Source: Spartinivicinus marinus
GTDB taxonomy: Bacteria > Pseudomonadota > Gammaproteobacteria > Pseudomonadales > Zooshikellaceae
Reading direction: 5' to 3'
DNA length: 64,000 nt
NCBI RefSeq assembly: GCF_026309355.1
Contig: NZ_JAPJZK010000001.1
Location: 3,926,501 to 3,990,500 of the forward strand
The notes beneath the pieces are model-generated. The model did no database searches. It was not told the origin of the DNA and saw nothing but the letters and a program-made list of their open reading frames with translations. Made by a program: the position numbers and the translations under genes. Numbering within the stretch: position 1 is the stretch's first letter; each line of letters opens with the position of its first letter. Shown here piece after piece: positions 18,042 through 28,242 of this stretch.

Positions 18042-18665
18042 TTATGCTTCGCTTTCGCCTTCTTCGGCTTCTTCGTCAGCACCACCACGAGGTGTTTGAA
18101 TGTTAGCAATGGCTAAGTCATGGTTTTCACCATGAGCCAGCTCAACTAGCTCTACACCTTTAGGTAGTTTGATGTCAGATAAGTGAAGGATCTGGCCTAG
18201 GTCAACATCACTCATGTCAACTTCAATAAACTCTGGCAAGTCAGCAGGTAAACAGCGTACTTCAACTTCAATTGCGTTGTGAGTAATAGCTCCGCCTTTC
18301 TTAACGCCAGCACACTTATCTTCATTAATGAAGTGTAAAGGTACATGGGTGGTTAGTTTGTGATCAGCAGTAACACGTAAGAAGTCAGCGTGTAAAATAA
18401 TGTCTTTCGCTGGGTGGCGTTGAAGGTCTTTTAAGATAACTTCATGCTTCTCGCCTGCAACATCAAGCGTCAGAATATGAGAGTAGAAAGCTTCGTTCTC
18501 GAGCGCTTTTAAGATATCTTTTTGCAGAATTGTAATGCTTTCTGGCGCTTTTTCAGCACCGTAAATAACGGCTGGAGCTTTGCCAGCTTCACGACGTAGG
18601 CGGCGGCTCGCACCTTTCCCTATGTCGGTACGCTTTTCTGCAACTAAAGTAAATTCGTTAGACAT
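18042..18665 (-). CDS. rplY: 50S ribosomal protein L25 (Ctc form)
   Basis: 207-aa long form of L25. The N-terminal 5S rRNA-binding domain ([17 protein letters not shown]) is followed by the TL5/CTC beta domain and an acidic tail ([13 protein letters not shown]). The long form is normal in pseudomonads. It is first in an operon with pth and ychF. Confidence 0.97.
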   Translation of the reverse strand: MSNEFTLVAEKRTDIGKGASRRLRREAGKAPAVIYGAEKAPESITILQKDILKALENEAFYSHILTLDVAGEKHEVILKDLQRHPAKDIILHADFLRVTADHKLTTHVPLHFINEDKCAGVKKGGAITHNAIEVEVRCLPADLPEFIEVDMSDVDLGQILHLSDIKLPKGVELVELAHGENHDLAIANIQTPRGGADEEAEEGESEA

Positions 18666-18804
18666 GTGAATCTCCTAATAAACCCTAAGCTACTTTGCGA
18701 CCAAGCAGTTAAGGGTTGTGGTTGAAAAAATGCTTGTATTAAGCAGGCGCGGATCATAGCGCATTTTTTAGCTACTGTCTGCAAAGACAAGTTAAGCATT
18801 TATA

Positions 18805-18831
18805 AAAAAACGGTCAAAGTGACCGTTTTTT
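18805..18831 (-). terminator. Rho-independent terminator of prs
   Basis: AAAAAACGGTCA / TGACCGTTTTTT with a 3-nt loop, 34 bp beyond the prs stop. On the minus strand the stem is followed by a run of T. It separates prs from rplY. Confidence 0.85.
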
Positions 18832-18864
18832 GAGTGTCTATTTTTCTTGAGGTTTTTTGAAGGC

Positions 18865-19806
18865 TTAACGAAAGATAGCGCTGATTGATTCCTCATTAGA
18901 AATCCGTCGAACCGACTCTGCAATCAGTGGTGACATATCCAGCTGGCGAATTTTAGGGCAATTTCTGCTGGCATCACTTAATGGGATAGTGTTAGTAACA
19001 ACTAGTTCGTCCAGCTCAGAATGGTTAATATTTTCCAAGGCGCGGCCAGATAAAACCGGGTGAACACAGTAGGCGTATACTTTAGAAGCGCCGCGCTCTT
19101 TAAGTACTTTAGCGGCTTGGCATAAGGTGCCAGCAGTATCAACCATGTCATCAACCAGAATGCAGGTACGTTCTTCAACATCACCAATGATGTTCATCAC
19201 TTCAGCCTGATTGGCTGCTGGGCGACGCTTGTCGATAATGGCCAAATCAGCATTGAGGCGTTTGGCTACGGCACGGGCTCTTACTACGCCACCAATATCA
19301 GGAGAAACCACCATCGTATTCTCATAACGCTGACTTTCAATATCATCTAGCAAAATAGGAGAGCCATAGATGTTATCAACAGGAATATCAAAGAAGCCTT
19401 GAATTTGGTCTGCGTGTAAGTCAGCAGTCAATACTCGGTCAATACCAACAGCAGCCATCATATCAGCAACTACCTTAGCGCTAATCGGCACCCGAGAAGA
19501 GCGTGGCCGACGATCTTGTCGTGCGTAGCCAAAGTAGGGCACTACAGCTGTGATTCGTTGTGCTGATGAGCGGCGCAGGGCATCAGCCATGACTATCAGC
19601 TCCATCAGATTGTCATTGGTAGGGGCGCAAGTAGATTGAATAATAAAAACGTCTTTACCTCGCACGTTTTCATTAATTTCTACAGCCACTTCGCCATCAC
19701 TGAATCGACCAACATAAGCACTACCCATAGGGATATTCAGATGGTCAACAACCTTTTGTACGAGACCCGGGTTGGAGTTACCCGCGAACACCATCATCTT
19801 GGACAC
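18865..19806 (-). CDS. prs: Ribose-phosphate pyrophosphokinase (PRPP synthase)
   Basis: Makes PRPP from ribose 5-phosphate and ATP for nucleotide, His and Trp synthesis. The PRPP loop is [13 protein letters not shown] and the ATP-binding region is [12 protein letters not shown] chose GTG 19806 (AGGTAA upstream, 313 aa; E. coli 315 aa) because the longer open frame runs back through the tRNA-Gln gene. PRPP is used by hpt and upp at 50 kb and probably by the UbiA-type enzyme at 54 kb. Confidence 0.97.
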   Translation of the reverse strand: MSKMMVFAGNSNPGLVQKVVDHLNIPMGSAYVGRFSDGEVAVEINENVRGKDVFIIQSTCAPTNDNLMELIVMADALRRSSAQRITAVVPYFGYARQDRRPRSSRVPISAKVVADMMAAVGIDRVLTADLHADQIQGFFDIPVDNIYGSPILLDDIESQRYENTMVVSPDIGGVVRARAVAKRLNADLAIIDKRRPAANQAEVMNIIGDVEERTCILVDDMVDTAGTLCQAAKVLKERGASKVYAYCVHPVLSGRALENINHSELDELVVTNTIPLSDASRNCPKIRQLDMSPLIAESVRRISNEESISAIFR

Positions 19807-19871
19807 GGTAATTACCTTTTTTTGAGGGCTTGGATGAGTTTGGACGGTTTTTTGAGGAATGTGAAATTTAA

Positions 19872-19946
19872 TGGCTGGGGTGGCAGGATTCGAACCTGCG
19901 CATGACGGGATCAAAACCCGTTGCCTTACCGCTTGGCGACACCCCA
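19872..19946 (-). tRNA. tRNA-Gln (anticodon TTG), second copy
   Basis: 75 nt, base-for-base identical to 16067-16141, lying between ispE and prs. From memory a tRNA-Gln in this spot is conserved in Pseudomonas, so this is likely the ancestral copy. Confidence 0.97.
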
Positions 19947-19979
19947 ATTGCATACGATTGGATGGGTGCGTTTTATATG

Positions 19980-20837
19980 CTATTTCGAGAGGCTTTGCAA
20001 GCATCGATGTAACATTGACTGGTTGCTACCCTTAGTAATAAAGCCTTGCATACCATTAGGTAATTGAGCAAAAGCTTTCGCTGCATCTGAATGACAATCA
20101 AAAGGTACAAATAAACACGCACCTGTGCCTGTCATCCTTACGGGGCCGAGATTATTCAGAAATTGAAAACATTTATCAACCCCAGGATATAAATTTCTTA
20201 CTAAAAATTCACAATCATTATGGCACCGATTAGCTAAAAAATCCTCGAAGGTAACAGGAGCCGTGCTTCTTGGCAGGTTTGGGTGATTAAAAATTTTTGC
20301 GGTGCTGACATGACAGTCAGGTGCCAGTAACAAATACCAAAGCTCCTTTGGTGTAACTGGGGTTAACTTTTCACCAATGCCCTCTGCCCAGGCAGCAAAA
20401 CCATGAATAAAAATAGGCACATCAGCACCAAGAGTGATACCTAATTCAGCTAGTTGAGATAATGACCAGTTTAGTTGCCACAGCTTATTTAGTGCTAATA
20501 AAGTGGTTGCAGCATTAGAACTGCCACCACCCACGCCACCACCAATGGGTAATTTTTTATCCAACAGAATATCTATTCCCTGGCTGATTTGAGCGGCTTG
20601 TTGCAGAGTAGCAGCTGCTTTATAGACCAGGTTATCTTCAGCTTTAAAAGGCAGATCACTTGTCAGCTGAATTTTTGCGTCTGTACGGAGTGAAAAGGTT
20701 AGCTCATCGGCTAACTCAATAAACTGAAATAATGTTTGCAGCTGGTGGTAGCCATCTGCTCGCCTGTCAGTGATATGTAAAAATAAATTAAGCTTGCCTG
20801 GTGAGGGCAGTTGAATCTTATTTAATTCAGAGCTCAT
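19980..20837 (-). CDS. ispE: 4-diphosphocytidyl-2-C-methyl-D-erythritol kinase
   Basis: GHMP kinase of the MEP isoprenoid pathway. The glycine-rich ATP motif [15 protein letters not shown] is at residues 96-110, Lys15 lies in [10 protein letters not shown] and the catalytic Asp139 in LGADVPIF. Length 285 aa is typical. Its ATG overlaps the lolB stop by 4 bp, so translation is coupled. Confidence 0.97.
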   Translation of the reverse strand: MSSELNKIQLPSPGKLNLFLHITDRRADGYHQLQTLFQFIELADELTFSLRTDAKIQLTSDLPFKAEDNLVYKAAATLQQAAQISQGIDILLDKKLPIGGGVGGGSSNAATTLLALNKLWQLNWSLSQLAELGITLGADVPIFIHGFAAWAEGIGEKLTPVTPKELWYLLLAPDCHVSTAKIFNHPNLPRSTAPVTFEDFLANRCHNDCEFLVRNLYPGVDKCFQFLNNLGPVRMTGTGACLFVPFDCHSDAAKAFAQLPNGMQGFITKGSNQSMLHRCLQSLSK

Positions 20838-21460
20838 TGCGACAGTTGCCAGTCTTTAATTACAAAAGTTAACTTTAACTGCTTACTAAAAAAGCGCACT
20901 TTGCCAGGCATCCAGGTGTCGCCTACTTGCTGGTAACGGTCGTAATGAATCGTCCAATTAGCTTGCTGAAGTTTGGCAAGCAATCCTTGTGGGTTAAGGC
21001 TGATGGTTTGGTTGCCTTGTGGTGCAGGAATGCCTCTTACCCAGAATTTAAGGTTGGAAACGGGAAGGTTCCAGCCAAGCTCATTACGCATTAACTGCTC
21101 TGGTGTATTGGCAAAATAACGGCCATGATCGGCAGTGTTGAGTTCAACATGGCCAGGCTCGCCATTGAGTTTGGCGATACTTTGGCCTAGAGGGCCTGAA
21201 AGTACAATCGTGAATCTATTGTGCTGTTGTTGCCAGTCAATATAAGCGCTGTTGGAGTCTTCTGGGGTTCGGATACCCAGTTTTCCGTTAAGGTGCCAGT
21301 TTTTCATGCCTTTAATAAAAGCCAAGTGCTGCTTCCAGCTGGCTGCCTGATCTTTTACTACAGGGGGTTTATCAGCAAAAGGGTCAGGGATTTGGGGTAA
21401 CCAGCTACAACCTGGTAACCATAAAAAACTGATTAAGAAAATAAGGGTTCTTTTATTCAC
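20834..21460 (-). CDS. lolB: Outer-membrane lipoprotein receptor LolB
   Basis: Lipoprotein of 208 aa with lipobox WLPGC (Cys18). It accepts lipoproteins from LolA and inserts them in the outer membrane. Conserved pieces include WHLNGKLGIRTPEDSNSAYI and the WTIHYDRYQQ region. It sits directly upstream of ispE, the usual gammaproteobacterial order. Confidence 0.95.
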   Translation of the reverse strand: MNKRTLIFLISFLWLPGCSWLPQIPDPFADKPPVVKDQAASWKQHLAFIKGMKNWHLNGKLGIRTPEDSNSAYIDWQQQHNRFTIVLSGPLGQSIAKLNGEPGHVELNTADHGRYFANTPEQLMRNELGWNLPVSNLKFWVRGIPAPQGNQTISLNPQGLLAKLQQANWTIHYDRYQQVGDTWMPGKVRFFSKQLKLTFVIKDWQLSQ

Positions 21461-21531
21461 AAAATCTTCACTGTATTCATTGCGATAAGTTTTATGATGC
21501 GATAGAGGGCGAGTTGTTCAAACTAATACGG

Positions 21532-21564
21532 CCCTTGCAGTGCTTGGCGATAAGTCTGCAAGGG
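21532..21564. terminator. Stem-loop between the TPR gene and lolB
   Basis: CCCTTGCAG / CTGCAAGGG, 9 perfect bp with a 15-nt loop, 13 bp after the TPR gene stop. No T-tract follows, so it may attenuate rather than stop transcription into lolB. Confidence 0.4.
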
Positions 21565-21576
21565 ATCACACAAATG

Positions 21577-23301
21577 TCAAGGCTTGCCTGTTAACCGGCG
21601 CATTGTTTTTTTGATGATTTCACTGGAAGGCTGTTCCTTGAGTGCTTCGTTCCAAATGCTGAGCGCCTCCTCTTGCTTGCCACTGGTCCATAATACTTCG
21701 CCTAAATGAGCAGCTACTTCATGGTCTGGAAATGCTTGATATGCTTGCCTGAGGAATTTAATCGCATCCTCTAAATTTCCCAATTTGAACTCAATCCAGC
21801 CCATGCTATCCACTACAGCAGGATCATTGGGTGTCAGCTGGTAAGCTTTGGTAATAAGCTCTTTGGCCTCTTGGTAGCGATTAGTGCGGTCAGCCAGGGT
21901 ATACCCAAGCGCATTTAATGCTAATGCATGGTTGGGTTGGACAGATATAATTTTCCGTAGGTCTTTTTCCAGCTTGTCAATTTGATTGAGTTTTTCTGAA
22001 ATCATTGCTCTGGCATAAAGTAGGCGAGTATGAGATTTATGCTTTTTGAGTGCTTGATTTAGCAGCTTCCGAGCATCTTTATATCGCTTTTGCTGAGCTA
22101 GCACTTCAGATTCAATAATGTATAGCTCTGGCGCGAACTTTGGGTAGGCTTGACGAGCAGCTTTAAGACGCTTTCTTGCCTCCGCGGACTCACCTTGTTT
22201 AGTTAGGAGTAATGCTATCCTTTTAAATGCATCAAATAAATACTGGCCAGGTTTGATTTGCTCAAAATGGTGAATGGCTGCCTGAGGGGTATTTTGTTGT
22301 TCAGCAATAGCGCCTAAGTAGTAGTGAGCAACGTCATTACGTTTATTAGTAGCTAATAGCTTTTGAAAGTAACGCTTTGCTTGATCGTAGAGTTTGCTTT
22401 CAAAGCTAATAATGCTGAGTGAATAGAGTAACGTATCATCATCAGGTGTTTGAGAAACCAAATACTCAAACTGTTGTTTAGCTTTGGTGAGCTGATTGGC
22501 CTGAATTAATAAACGAGCATAAAGTAATCTAATACGGCGATTATCTGGATGTTTTTTAATTTGCTTCTCAAGAAAATCAAGTGCCTGCTGGTCTTTTTTT
22601 AAAGCAGATAACAGCCGACCTTTAAGGATAAGCGCTCTAGTATAATTAGGTTGCTTGGCAATAACTTGGTTGGTTAATGGCAGGGCTTCTTCATGGCGCT
22701 CACTTTGGTGAAGCAGTGTTGCTTGGCCAAATTTTATTTCTAGGTTATTAGGGTATTCTTTTGCAATGGTGTCATAGGTGGCCAGCAGCTTGTCGCGGTC
22801 ATCCTGGGTTAAGTTAATAGCGTTGATAGCGAGAATATCAAATTTAGTTTCACCACCGTTTTTCTCCAGTAGCTCTCTCATTCGCTCTGCTGCAGCATTG
22901 AGCTGACCTGCTTTACCAAGCTCAATGGCATTGGCTTGAATCGCTTGGGAGTTGTCTGGATCATTATTAGCCCAAATAGTTGACGCAATTAGCGCACCGC
23001 GAGACTCTCCTAAGTATTGGGAAATTTGATAGGCACGCTCTGCCACGCCAGGGTCTTGTGTTTTATGTGCTTCACGAAGGTAATTGCCTAGAGTGATATC
23101 TAATTGGCCGCGATTAGCAGCCACTTCTGCTACGAGGAGTGCAAAGAGGGTATCCTTGCTAATGGGGGTGGTGGCTTCAGTAGCAGGCTCAACGGTTGCC
23201 TGATTATTGGTGTTATTTTGTGGTTTAATACCTGAGCAGCCAAATAAGCTGATAATCAGCCCTGAGGCAAGAAAGTGTTTGACGCGAAAGTAGTTATTCA
23301 T
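21577..23301 (-). CDS. Tetratricopeptide repeat lipoprotein (PA4667-like)
   Basis: 574-aa lipoprotein with lipobox SLFGC (Cys22) followed by a Q/T/N-rich linker, then continuous TPR helices from about residue 60 to the end (for example ALNALGYTLADRTNRYQEAK). The position before lolB-ispE-prs matches P. aeruginosa PA4667. It is probably an outer-membrane scaffold or assembly factor facing the periplasm. The exact partner is unknown. Confidence 0.88.
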   Translation of the reverse strand: MNNYFRVKHFLASGLIISLFGCSGIKPQNNTNNQATVEPATEATTPISKDTLFALLVAEVAANRGQLDITLGNYLREAHKTQDPGVAERAYQISQYLGESRGALIASTIWANNDPDNSQAIQANAIELGKAGQLNAAAERMRELLEKNGGETKFDILAINAINLTQDDRDKLLATYDTIAKEYPNNLEIKFGQATLLHQSERHEEALPLTNQVIAKQPNYTRALILKGRLLSALKKDQQALDFLEKQIKKHPDNRRIRLLYARLLIQANQLTKAKQQFEYLVSQTPDDDTLLYSLSIISFESKLYDQAKRYFQKLLATNKRNDVAHYYLGAIAEQQNTPQAAIHHFEQIKPGQYLFDAFKRIALLLTKQGESAEARKRLKAARQAYPKFAPELYIIESEVLAQQKRYKDARKLLNQALKKHKSHTRLLYARAMISEKLNQIDKLEKDLRKIISVQPNHALALNALGYTLADRTNRYQEAKELITKAYQLTPNDPAVVDSMGWIEFKLGNLEDAIKFLRQAYQAFPDHEVAAHLGEVLWTSGKQEEALSIWNEALKEQPSSEIIKKTMRRLTGKP

Positions 23302-23887
23302 CTATTTGCAATACCTGGTAACAATACTTGGCCACTTGCCTGGCAATGGCAACAAAGCGAATTGCCCAACTCTAAAGTATCTTGAATGGATACGCTATGA
23401 TCTTGATTTGAAATGAAGGTGGTGTCTCACAATAGCGTCGTATAAATACACTTCAACTGTTTTAGCCTGGATATTTCACCAGACTACAAGAGAATGCCTG
23501 CAGTGTAGTGAAATGAAGTCGTATGTCCGTATCAATTTTTCCTTAAATTGGTTTAACAGGTTTAAGCGTGTGCTGGCTAAAACAGATGGTGCAGTACTAA
23601 CGGTAATAACACCTGCATTTCTTTCTATTACTGTAGACAAGATTAGCGATAAACCTGTTCCTTTATATCTATGATTGCATGAAATTTGTAGGGAAATATT
23701 ATCTACTCTCTTCTTATCAGCGCTTTTTCGTTACCCTAATGTTAAGTTAGATAAAATTTAACCATCACAGTAAGGATATTTGCACTTAAGCTGTATTAGT
23801 AGGAGAATTCCCTGCTTTGAAGGCAGCTACAACATACCTTGTGGCTCCAACCCGCTGATAGTTGATGGTGATATTGATAGTTTTATT
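23302..23887. other. Divergent promoter region between the TPR gene and hemA
   Basis: About 585 bp between divergent genes, so it must hold promoters for both. No RNA gene or clear operator was recognised. The hemA frame is open from 23780, but that leader does not resemble HemA. Confidence 0.35.
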
Positions 23888-25162
23888 ATGGGGTTTCTTG
23901 CGCTTGGCATAAATCATCAGACTGCCTCAGTTGCTTTTCGAGAGAAGGTGGCTTTTGCCCCTGAGCACTTGGCAGATGCTCTTCAGAGTATTCAAAAGCT
24001 TTCATCGGTTAATGAAGTCGCCATTCTTTCAACGTGTAATCGTACCGAGATCTACTGTGAGGTGGTCCCAGGGCAAGACCAGCCACTGCTTGCCTGGTGG
24101 GCAAATTATCAACAATTAGCCGTAACCGAAATTGCTGATTCAATTTATCAGTATTGGGATGAATCAGCTGTTCAGCACATGATGCGAGTAGCCAGTGGGC
24201 TGGACTCTATGGTGTTAGGTGAACCCCAAATCTTGGGGCAGTTAAAGTCGGCTTATGCCCAGGCACAAGCCGCTGGCACGGTGGGTTTTGGGCTAAGCCG
24301 CTGGTTTGAAAGTGCCTTTGCAACCGCAAAGCAAGTGAGAACCCAAACTGCGATTGGTGAAAGCCCTGTATCTGTTGCCTATGCTGCGGTAGCATTAGCG
24401 CGCCAGATATTTGGAGAGATTAGCCAAAGCCAGGCCCTTTTAATTGGAGCGGGCGAAACCATTGAGCTGGTCGCTAGGCACCTATCTGAGGTTGGTATTG
24501 CAGGGCTGACTATAGCTAACCGAACGTTGGCTAATGCAGAACTACTGGCAAGCCAGTTTACTCAAGCAACGCCTGCAAGCTTGAGTAATTTGCCTGACCT
24601 ATTACCCAATGCTGACATTGTAATTGCCTCTACAGCGAGTCAATTACCTGTATTAGGTAAAGGAGCTGTAGAGCGCGCGCTTAAGCTGCGTAAGCATCGG
24701 CCTATTTTCATGGTAGATATTGCAGTACCACGTGATATAGAACCACAGGTAGCTACTTTGGCTGATATTTATTTATATACCGTTGATGATTTGCGAGAAG
24801 TCATCGAAGAGAATTTAAAAAACCGTCAGACAGCAGCGGTAGAGGCAGAAAACTTAGTCCTTAATGGCTCTGCTGCTTTTATGAGTCGAATGAGGGAGCT
24901 AACGGCAGTTGAGGTGCTCAAGCAATTTCGTACTAAAGTAGAGCTGCTAAGCCAGGAAGAATTGGCCAAGGCGCGTAAGAAATTGGCCAATGGTGCTGAC
25001 CCTGAACAAGTGCTGGCTCGATTTGCTAAAGCCATAACCAATAAATTGCTGCATGGTCCTAGTGTCCAAATTAAACAAGCAGGTGCAGCGGGACAGCTGG
25101 ATCGAATAGAGTGGGTAAAACAGCTTTTTGAGATTGATCAATTAACTGATAAGAAGTCATGA
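23888..25162 (+). CDS. hemA: Glutamyl-tRNA reductase
   Basis: First committed step of the C5 heme pathway: reduces glutamyl-tRNA to glutamate-1-semialdehyde. The N-terminus [20 protein letters not shown] and catalytic Cys50 in [10 protein letters not shown] are diagnostic; the NADPH domain holds [17 protein letters not shown] start it at ATG 23888 (424 aa), where family similarity begins. Its stop overlaps prfA by 4 bp. hemH at 29.5 kb completes heme synthesis. Confidence 0.97.
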   Translation: MGFLALGINHQTASVAFREKVAFAPEHLADALQSIQKLSSVNEVAILSTCNRTEIYCEVVPGQDQPLLAWWANYQQLAVTEIADSIYQYWDESAVQHMMRVASGLDSMVLGEPQILGQLKSAYAQAQAAGTVGFGLSRWFESAFATAKQVRTQTAIGESPVSVAYAAVALARQIFGEISQSQALLIGAGETIELVARHLSEVGIAGLTIANRTLANAELLASQFTQATPASLSNLPDLLPNADIVIASTASQLPVLGKGAVERALKLRKHRPIFMVDIAVPRDIEPQVATLADIYLYTVDDLREVIEENLKNRQTAAVEAENLVLNGSAAFMSRMRELTAVEVLKQFRTKVELLSQEELAKARKKLANGADPEQVLARFAKAITNKLLHGPSVQIKQAGAAGQLDRIEWVKQLFEIDQLTDKKS

Positions 25163-26244
25163 AACCATCCATATTAGCTAAATTAGAAAACTTAACTGAG
25201 CGCTATGAAGAGCTAGCTGCGCTGTTAAGTGATGCTGAGGTCATCACTGACCAAGACAAGTTTCGTAAGTTTTCCAAAGAGTACGCTGAAATCGAACCAG
25301 TGGTAAAAACTTTTGCGCGTTATCAGCAGGCAAAAGAAGATCGTGCTGAGGCTGAGCAGTGGTTAACAGGGGATGACCCTGAAATGAAGATGATGGCTGA
25401 GGATGAAATAGCGACAGCCAATGACGCCATTGAAACTCTTGATTTAGAGCTACAAACCTTACTGTTACCCAAAGACCCTAATGACTCCCACAATATATTT
25501 TTAGAAATTCGGGCCGGAACGGGTGGAGATGAAGCTGCCATTTTTGCTGGTGACCTGTTTAGAATGTACTCCCGTTTTGCTGAGCGGTGTAGTTGGAAGG
25601 TGGAAGTGGTCAGTGCCAATGAAGGTGAGCATGGTGGTTTTAAAGAAATCATCAGTCGTGTAGTAGGCGATGGTGTTTACGGTAAATTAAAATTTGAGTC
25701 AGGTGCCCATCGGGTACAGCGTGTGCCAGAAACAGAGTCTCAAGGTCGAATTCATACTTCTGCTTGTACAGTGGCCATCATGCCTGAACCAGACGAAGTA
25801 GAAAATATTGAAATTAATAAAGCGGATTTGCGAATTGATACTTATCGTGCCTCTGGTGCGGGAGGTCAGCACGTAAACAAAACTGACTCTGCTATTCGAA
25901 TCACTCACTTACCAACAGGGATTGTGGTGGAGTGTCAGGATGAGCGCTCTCAGCATAAAAACCGGGCCAAGGCGATGTCTTTATTAGCAGCAAAGCTAAA
26001 CTCGGCAGCGCAAGATGCCGCTCAGCAACAGGTAGCTGATCAGCGGAAAAGTCTAGTAGGTAGTGGCGATCGCTCTGAAAGAATTCGAACCTATAACTAT
26101 CCACAAGGCCGGGTAACAGACCACCGGATTAACTTAACCCTCTACAAACTACCTGAAGTGATGGAAGGGGATGTGAGCCCGGTGATTGATCCATTAATTC
26201 AAGAGTATCAGGCTGAGTTGTTAGCCAAAATGTCTGAAGAGTAA
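25159..26244 (+). CDS. prfA: Peptide chain release factor 1
   Basis: Reads UAA and UAG and releases the nascent protein. GGQ is at residues 235-237 ([10 protein letters not shown]). The PxT stop-codon recognition motif is PET at 190-192, where E. coli has PAT. Length 361 aa matches the family. It is coupled to hemA upstream and to prmC 1 bp downstream, whose product methylates the GGQ glutamine. Confidence 0.97.
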   Translation: MKPSILAKLENLTERYEELAALLSDAEVITDQDKFRKFSKEYAEIEPVVKTFARYQQAKEDRAEAEQWLTGDDPEMKMMAEDEIATANDAIETLDLELQTLLLPKDPNDSHNIFLEIRAGTGGDEAAIFAGDLFRMYSRFAERCSWKVEVVSANEGEHGGFKEIISRVVGDGVYGKLKFESGAHRVQRVPETESQGRIHTSACTVAIMPEPDEVENIEINKADLRIDTYRASGAGGQHVNKTDSAIRITHLPTGIVVECQDERSQHKNRAKAMSLLAAKLNSAAQDAAQQQVADQRKSLVGSGDRSERIRTYNYPQGRVTDHRINLTLYKLPEVMEGDVSPVIDPLIQEYQAELLAKMSEE

Positions 26245-26245
26245 A

Positions 26246-27091
26246 ATGAAGTCTATCAGTGAGCTGCAACAGCTAGCAAGCTCTCAACTTGCTGTTGCTA
26301 GCCCATCCCCCCAAGAAGATGTAGAGCAACTACTTTGTCATGTGCTGCAAAAGCCACGCAGTTACTTGTTTACCTGGCCAGATCAACAGCTTACGGCTGA
26401 GCAGCAAACCACATTTGATAACTGCTTATTTCAGCGCTTAAAGGGTAAACCCATTGCTTACATTACAGGGTCTCGTGGTTTTTGGCAGTTTGAGTTAGAA
26501 GTCAGTGAAGCAACCCTGATTCCTCGACCTGATACTGAAATCCTGGTTGAGCAGGTACTGGCCGTAGCTGATGCTAATCAGTCTTTACATGTCATTGATT
26601 TGGGTACAGGTACTGGTGCAATTGCTTTAGCATTGGCCTATGAACGGCCAAACTGGCAAGTCACAGGCGTTGATTTGTTACCAGAAGCAGTTGAGCTGGC
26701 GGCACGTAATGGGAAGCGCTTAGGTTTAACTAATGTTCAATTCTTTGCTGGTCATTGGTTTGAAGCACTACCAGAAACGATTGGCCAGTTTGATCTGGTG
26801 GTGAGTAACCCTCCTTATATCCCAGCAGATGACCCTCACTTGCAGCAAGGCGATGTTCGGTTTGAACCAAAGTCTGCATTGGTTGCTGAGCAACGAGGCC
26901 TAGCCGCTATCAACGAAATTGCTAAAAATGCTTCAGACTTTTTAAAGCCTGGTGGTTATCTGTTTTTTGAGCATGGTTATGATCAGGCGACAGCTGTCAG
27001 AGAAATTTTAGCAGGGTTCAATTATCAAGCGATTCAATGTAAGCAAGATCTAGGAAAAAACGACCGAATTACCTTTGCTCTGTATTGCTAA
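26246..27091 (+). CDS. prmC: Release factor glutamine methyltransferase
   Basis: SAM-dependent N5-glutamine methyltransferase for RF1 and RF2. The SAM motif DLGTGTGAIAL is at 118-128 and the catalytic NPPY at 188-191. The N-terminal helical domain binds the release factor. It follows prfA directly, an arrangement widely conserved. Confidence 0.96.
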   Translation: MKSISELQQLASSQLAVASPSPQEDVEQLLCHVLQKPRSYLFTWPDQQLTAEQQTTFDNCLFQRLKGKPIAYITGSRGFWQFELEVSEATLIPRPDTEILVEQVLAVADANQSLHVIDLGTGTGAIALALAYERPNWQVTGVDLLPEAVELAARNGKRLGLTNVQFFAGHWFEALPETIGQFDLVVSNPPYIPADDPHLQQGDVRFEPKSALVAEQRGLAAINEIAKNASDFLKPGGYLFFEHGYDQATAVREILAGFNYQAIQCKQDLGKNDRITFALYC

Positions 27092-27260
27092 TTATCACCA
27101 AATCAAAGTAGCGAACCTATATAAGGCCATTATTCTATTTCTGCTAGCTTATGCGTCATTTCTAACTCATAAGGCCTAAATGGTGACAGGCGTATTATAT
27201 TCTCGCTACCCTGGAAAGCATTAATATAACCTTGCTATCACTCTGACGGGTAAAATTTAA

Positions 27261-28034
27261 ATGGAACCAATAACAGGCAAAACGCTAACTGACCAGGAGT
27301 TATTACGCTATAGCCGACATATTATGCTACCTGAGCTGGATATTGAAGGTCAGCAGCGACTTAAAGCAGCTAAAGTATTAATAGTGGGGCTGGGTGGGCT
27401 TGGTTGCCCTGTTGCAATGTACTTAGCGGCAGCAGGGGTGGGTGAGTTATTGCTAATGGACTTTGATCAGGTTGAGTTAACTAATTTACAGCGGCAAATT
27501 GCCTATAACCAGTCAGCCATTGGTAAGCCTAAAGCAGAAGCACTAGCTGAAACCTTGCGTGGTATGAATTCTGACTGCGTAGCTACTCCTATTGTTGAAA
27601 AAGCAAGCCAAGATAACCTGCTACAGTGGATCACCACAGCTGATTTGGTAATTGATGCTACTGATAACTTTGCTGTGCGGTTTGCAATTAATACGGCTTG
27701 TGTTCAGGCAATGTGCCCATTGGTGTCAGGGGCAGCAATTGGCTTACAAGGGCAGGTGACAGTATTTGATAGTCGACAACCAGCGTCTCCCTGCTATCGT
27801 TGTCTTTACTCACCAGAGGGAGAAGATCAGTTACGCTGTGCAGAAACCGGTGTACTGGGGCCTATGGTTGGTTTGGTTGGCACAATTCAAGCTATTGAAG
27901 CCATAAAAGTGATTACAGGTATTGGAGAACCATTGTTGGGTAAGCTGTTACTGGTTGATGGGAAGGTTATGGAGTTTCGAACTATTAAAATGGCAGCAGA
28001 TCCTGCCTGTCCAGTGTGTGCGGATAGTTGTTAA
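27261..28034 (+). CDS. moeB: Molybdopterin-synthase adenylyltransferase MoeB / ThiF-HesA family
   Basis: E1-like enzyme that adenylates the C-terminal Gly of a ubiquitin-like sulfur carrier. The nucleotide loop is GLGGLGCPV at 43-51. Zinc Cys pairs are CYRC and CPVC, and RCAETGVLGP contains the conserved Cys. Length 257 aa has no rhodanese domain, so MoeB or ThiF fits. Position after prmC agrees with P. aeruginosa moeB (from memory). No other molybdopterin gene is in the window, so thiamine use cannot be excluded. Confidence 0.88.
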   Translation: MEPITGKTLTDQELLRYSRHIMLPELDIEGQQRLKAAKVLIVGLGGLGCPVAMYLAAAGVGELLLMDFDQVELTNLQRQIAYNQSAIGKPKAEALAETLRGMNSDCVATPIVEKASQDNLLQWITTADLVIDATDNFAVRFAINTACVQAMCPLVSGAAIGLQGQVTVFDSRQPASPCYRCLYSPEGEDQLRCAETGVLGPMVGLVGTIQAIEAIKVITGIGEPLLGKLLLVDGKVMEFRTIKMAADPACPVCADSC

Positions 28035-28242
28035 TAATAGCTGTGTGGCTGCTTTTGAGTCAGCCTCGATGAGCTTATCTGGCTTTAAGTGATTTTGTTA
28101 ATTACCTGGATAAGATTAGTATATTTAATTTATTCAGCTGAAACTGGTACATTGATATACCACACTAGAGTTGGATATGTATTTATAATAACCAATACTA
28201 GCTAAGTGTTTTGCTTTAAAGTCGAATAGGTAAAAAGATTAA

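Noticed and set aside
18865-20004. Long form of prs with 66 extra N-terminal residues
   Set aside because: The extension reads through the tRNA-Gln gene at 19872-19946 and does not resemble Prs; the GTG at 19806 gives the usual 313 aa.
25723-25737. PET instead of PAT in release factor 1 as a sign of altered stop-codon reading
   Set aside because: The motif is PxT and the middle position varies, so no change of specificity can be claimed.
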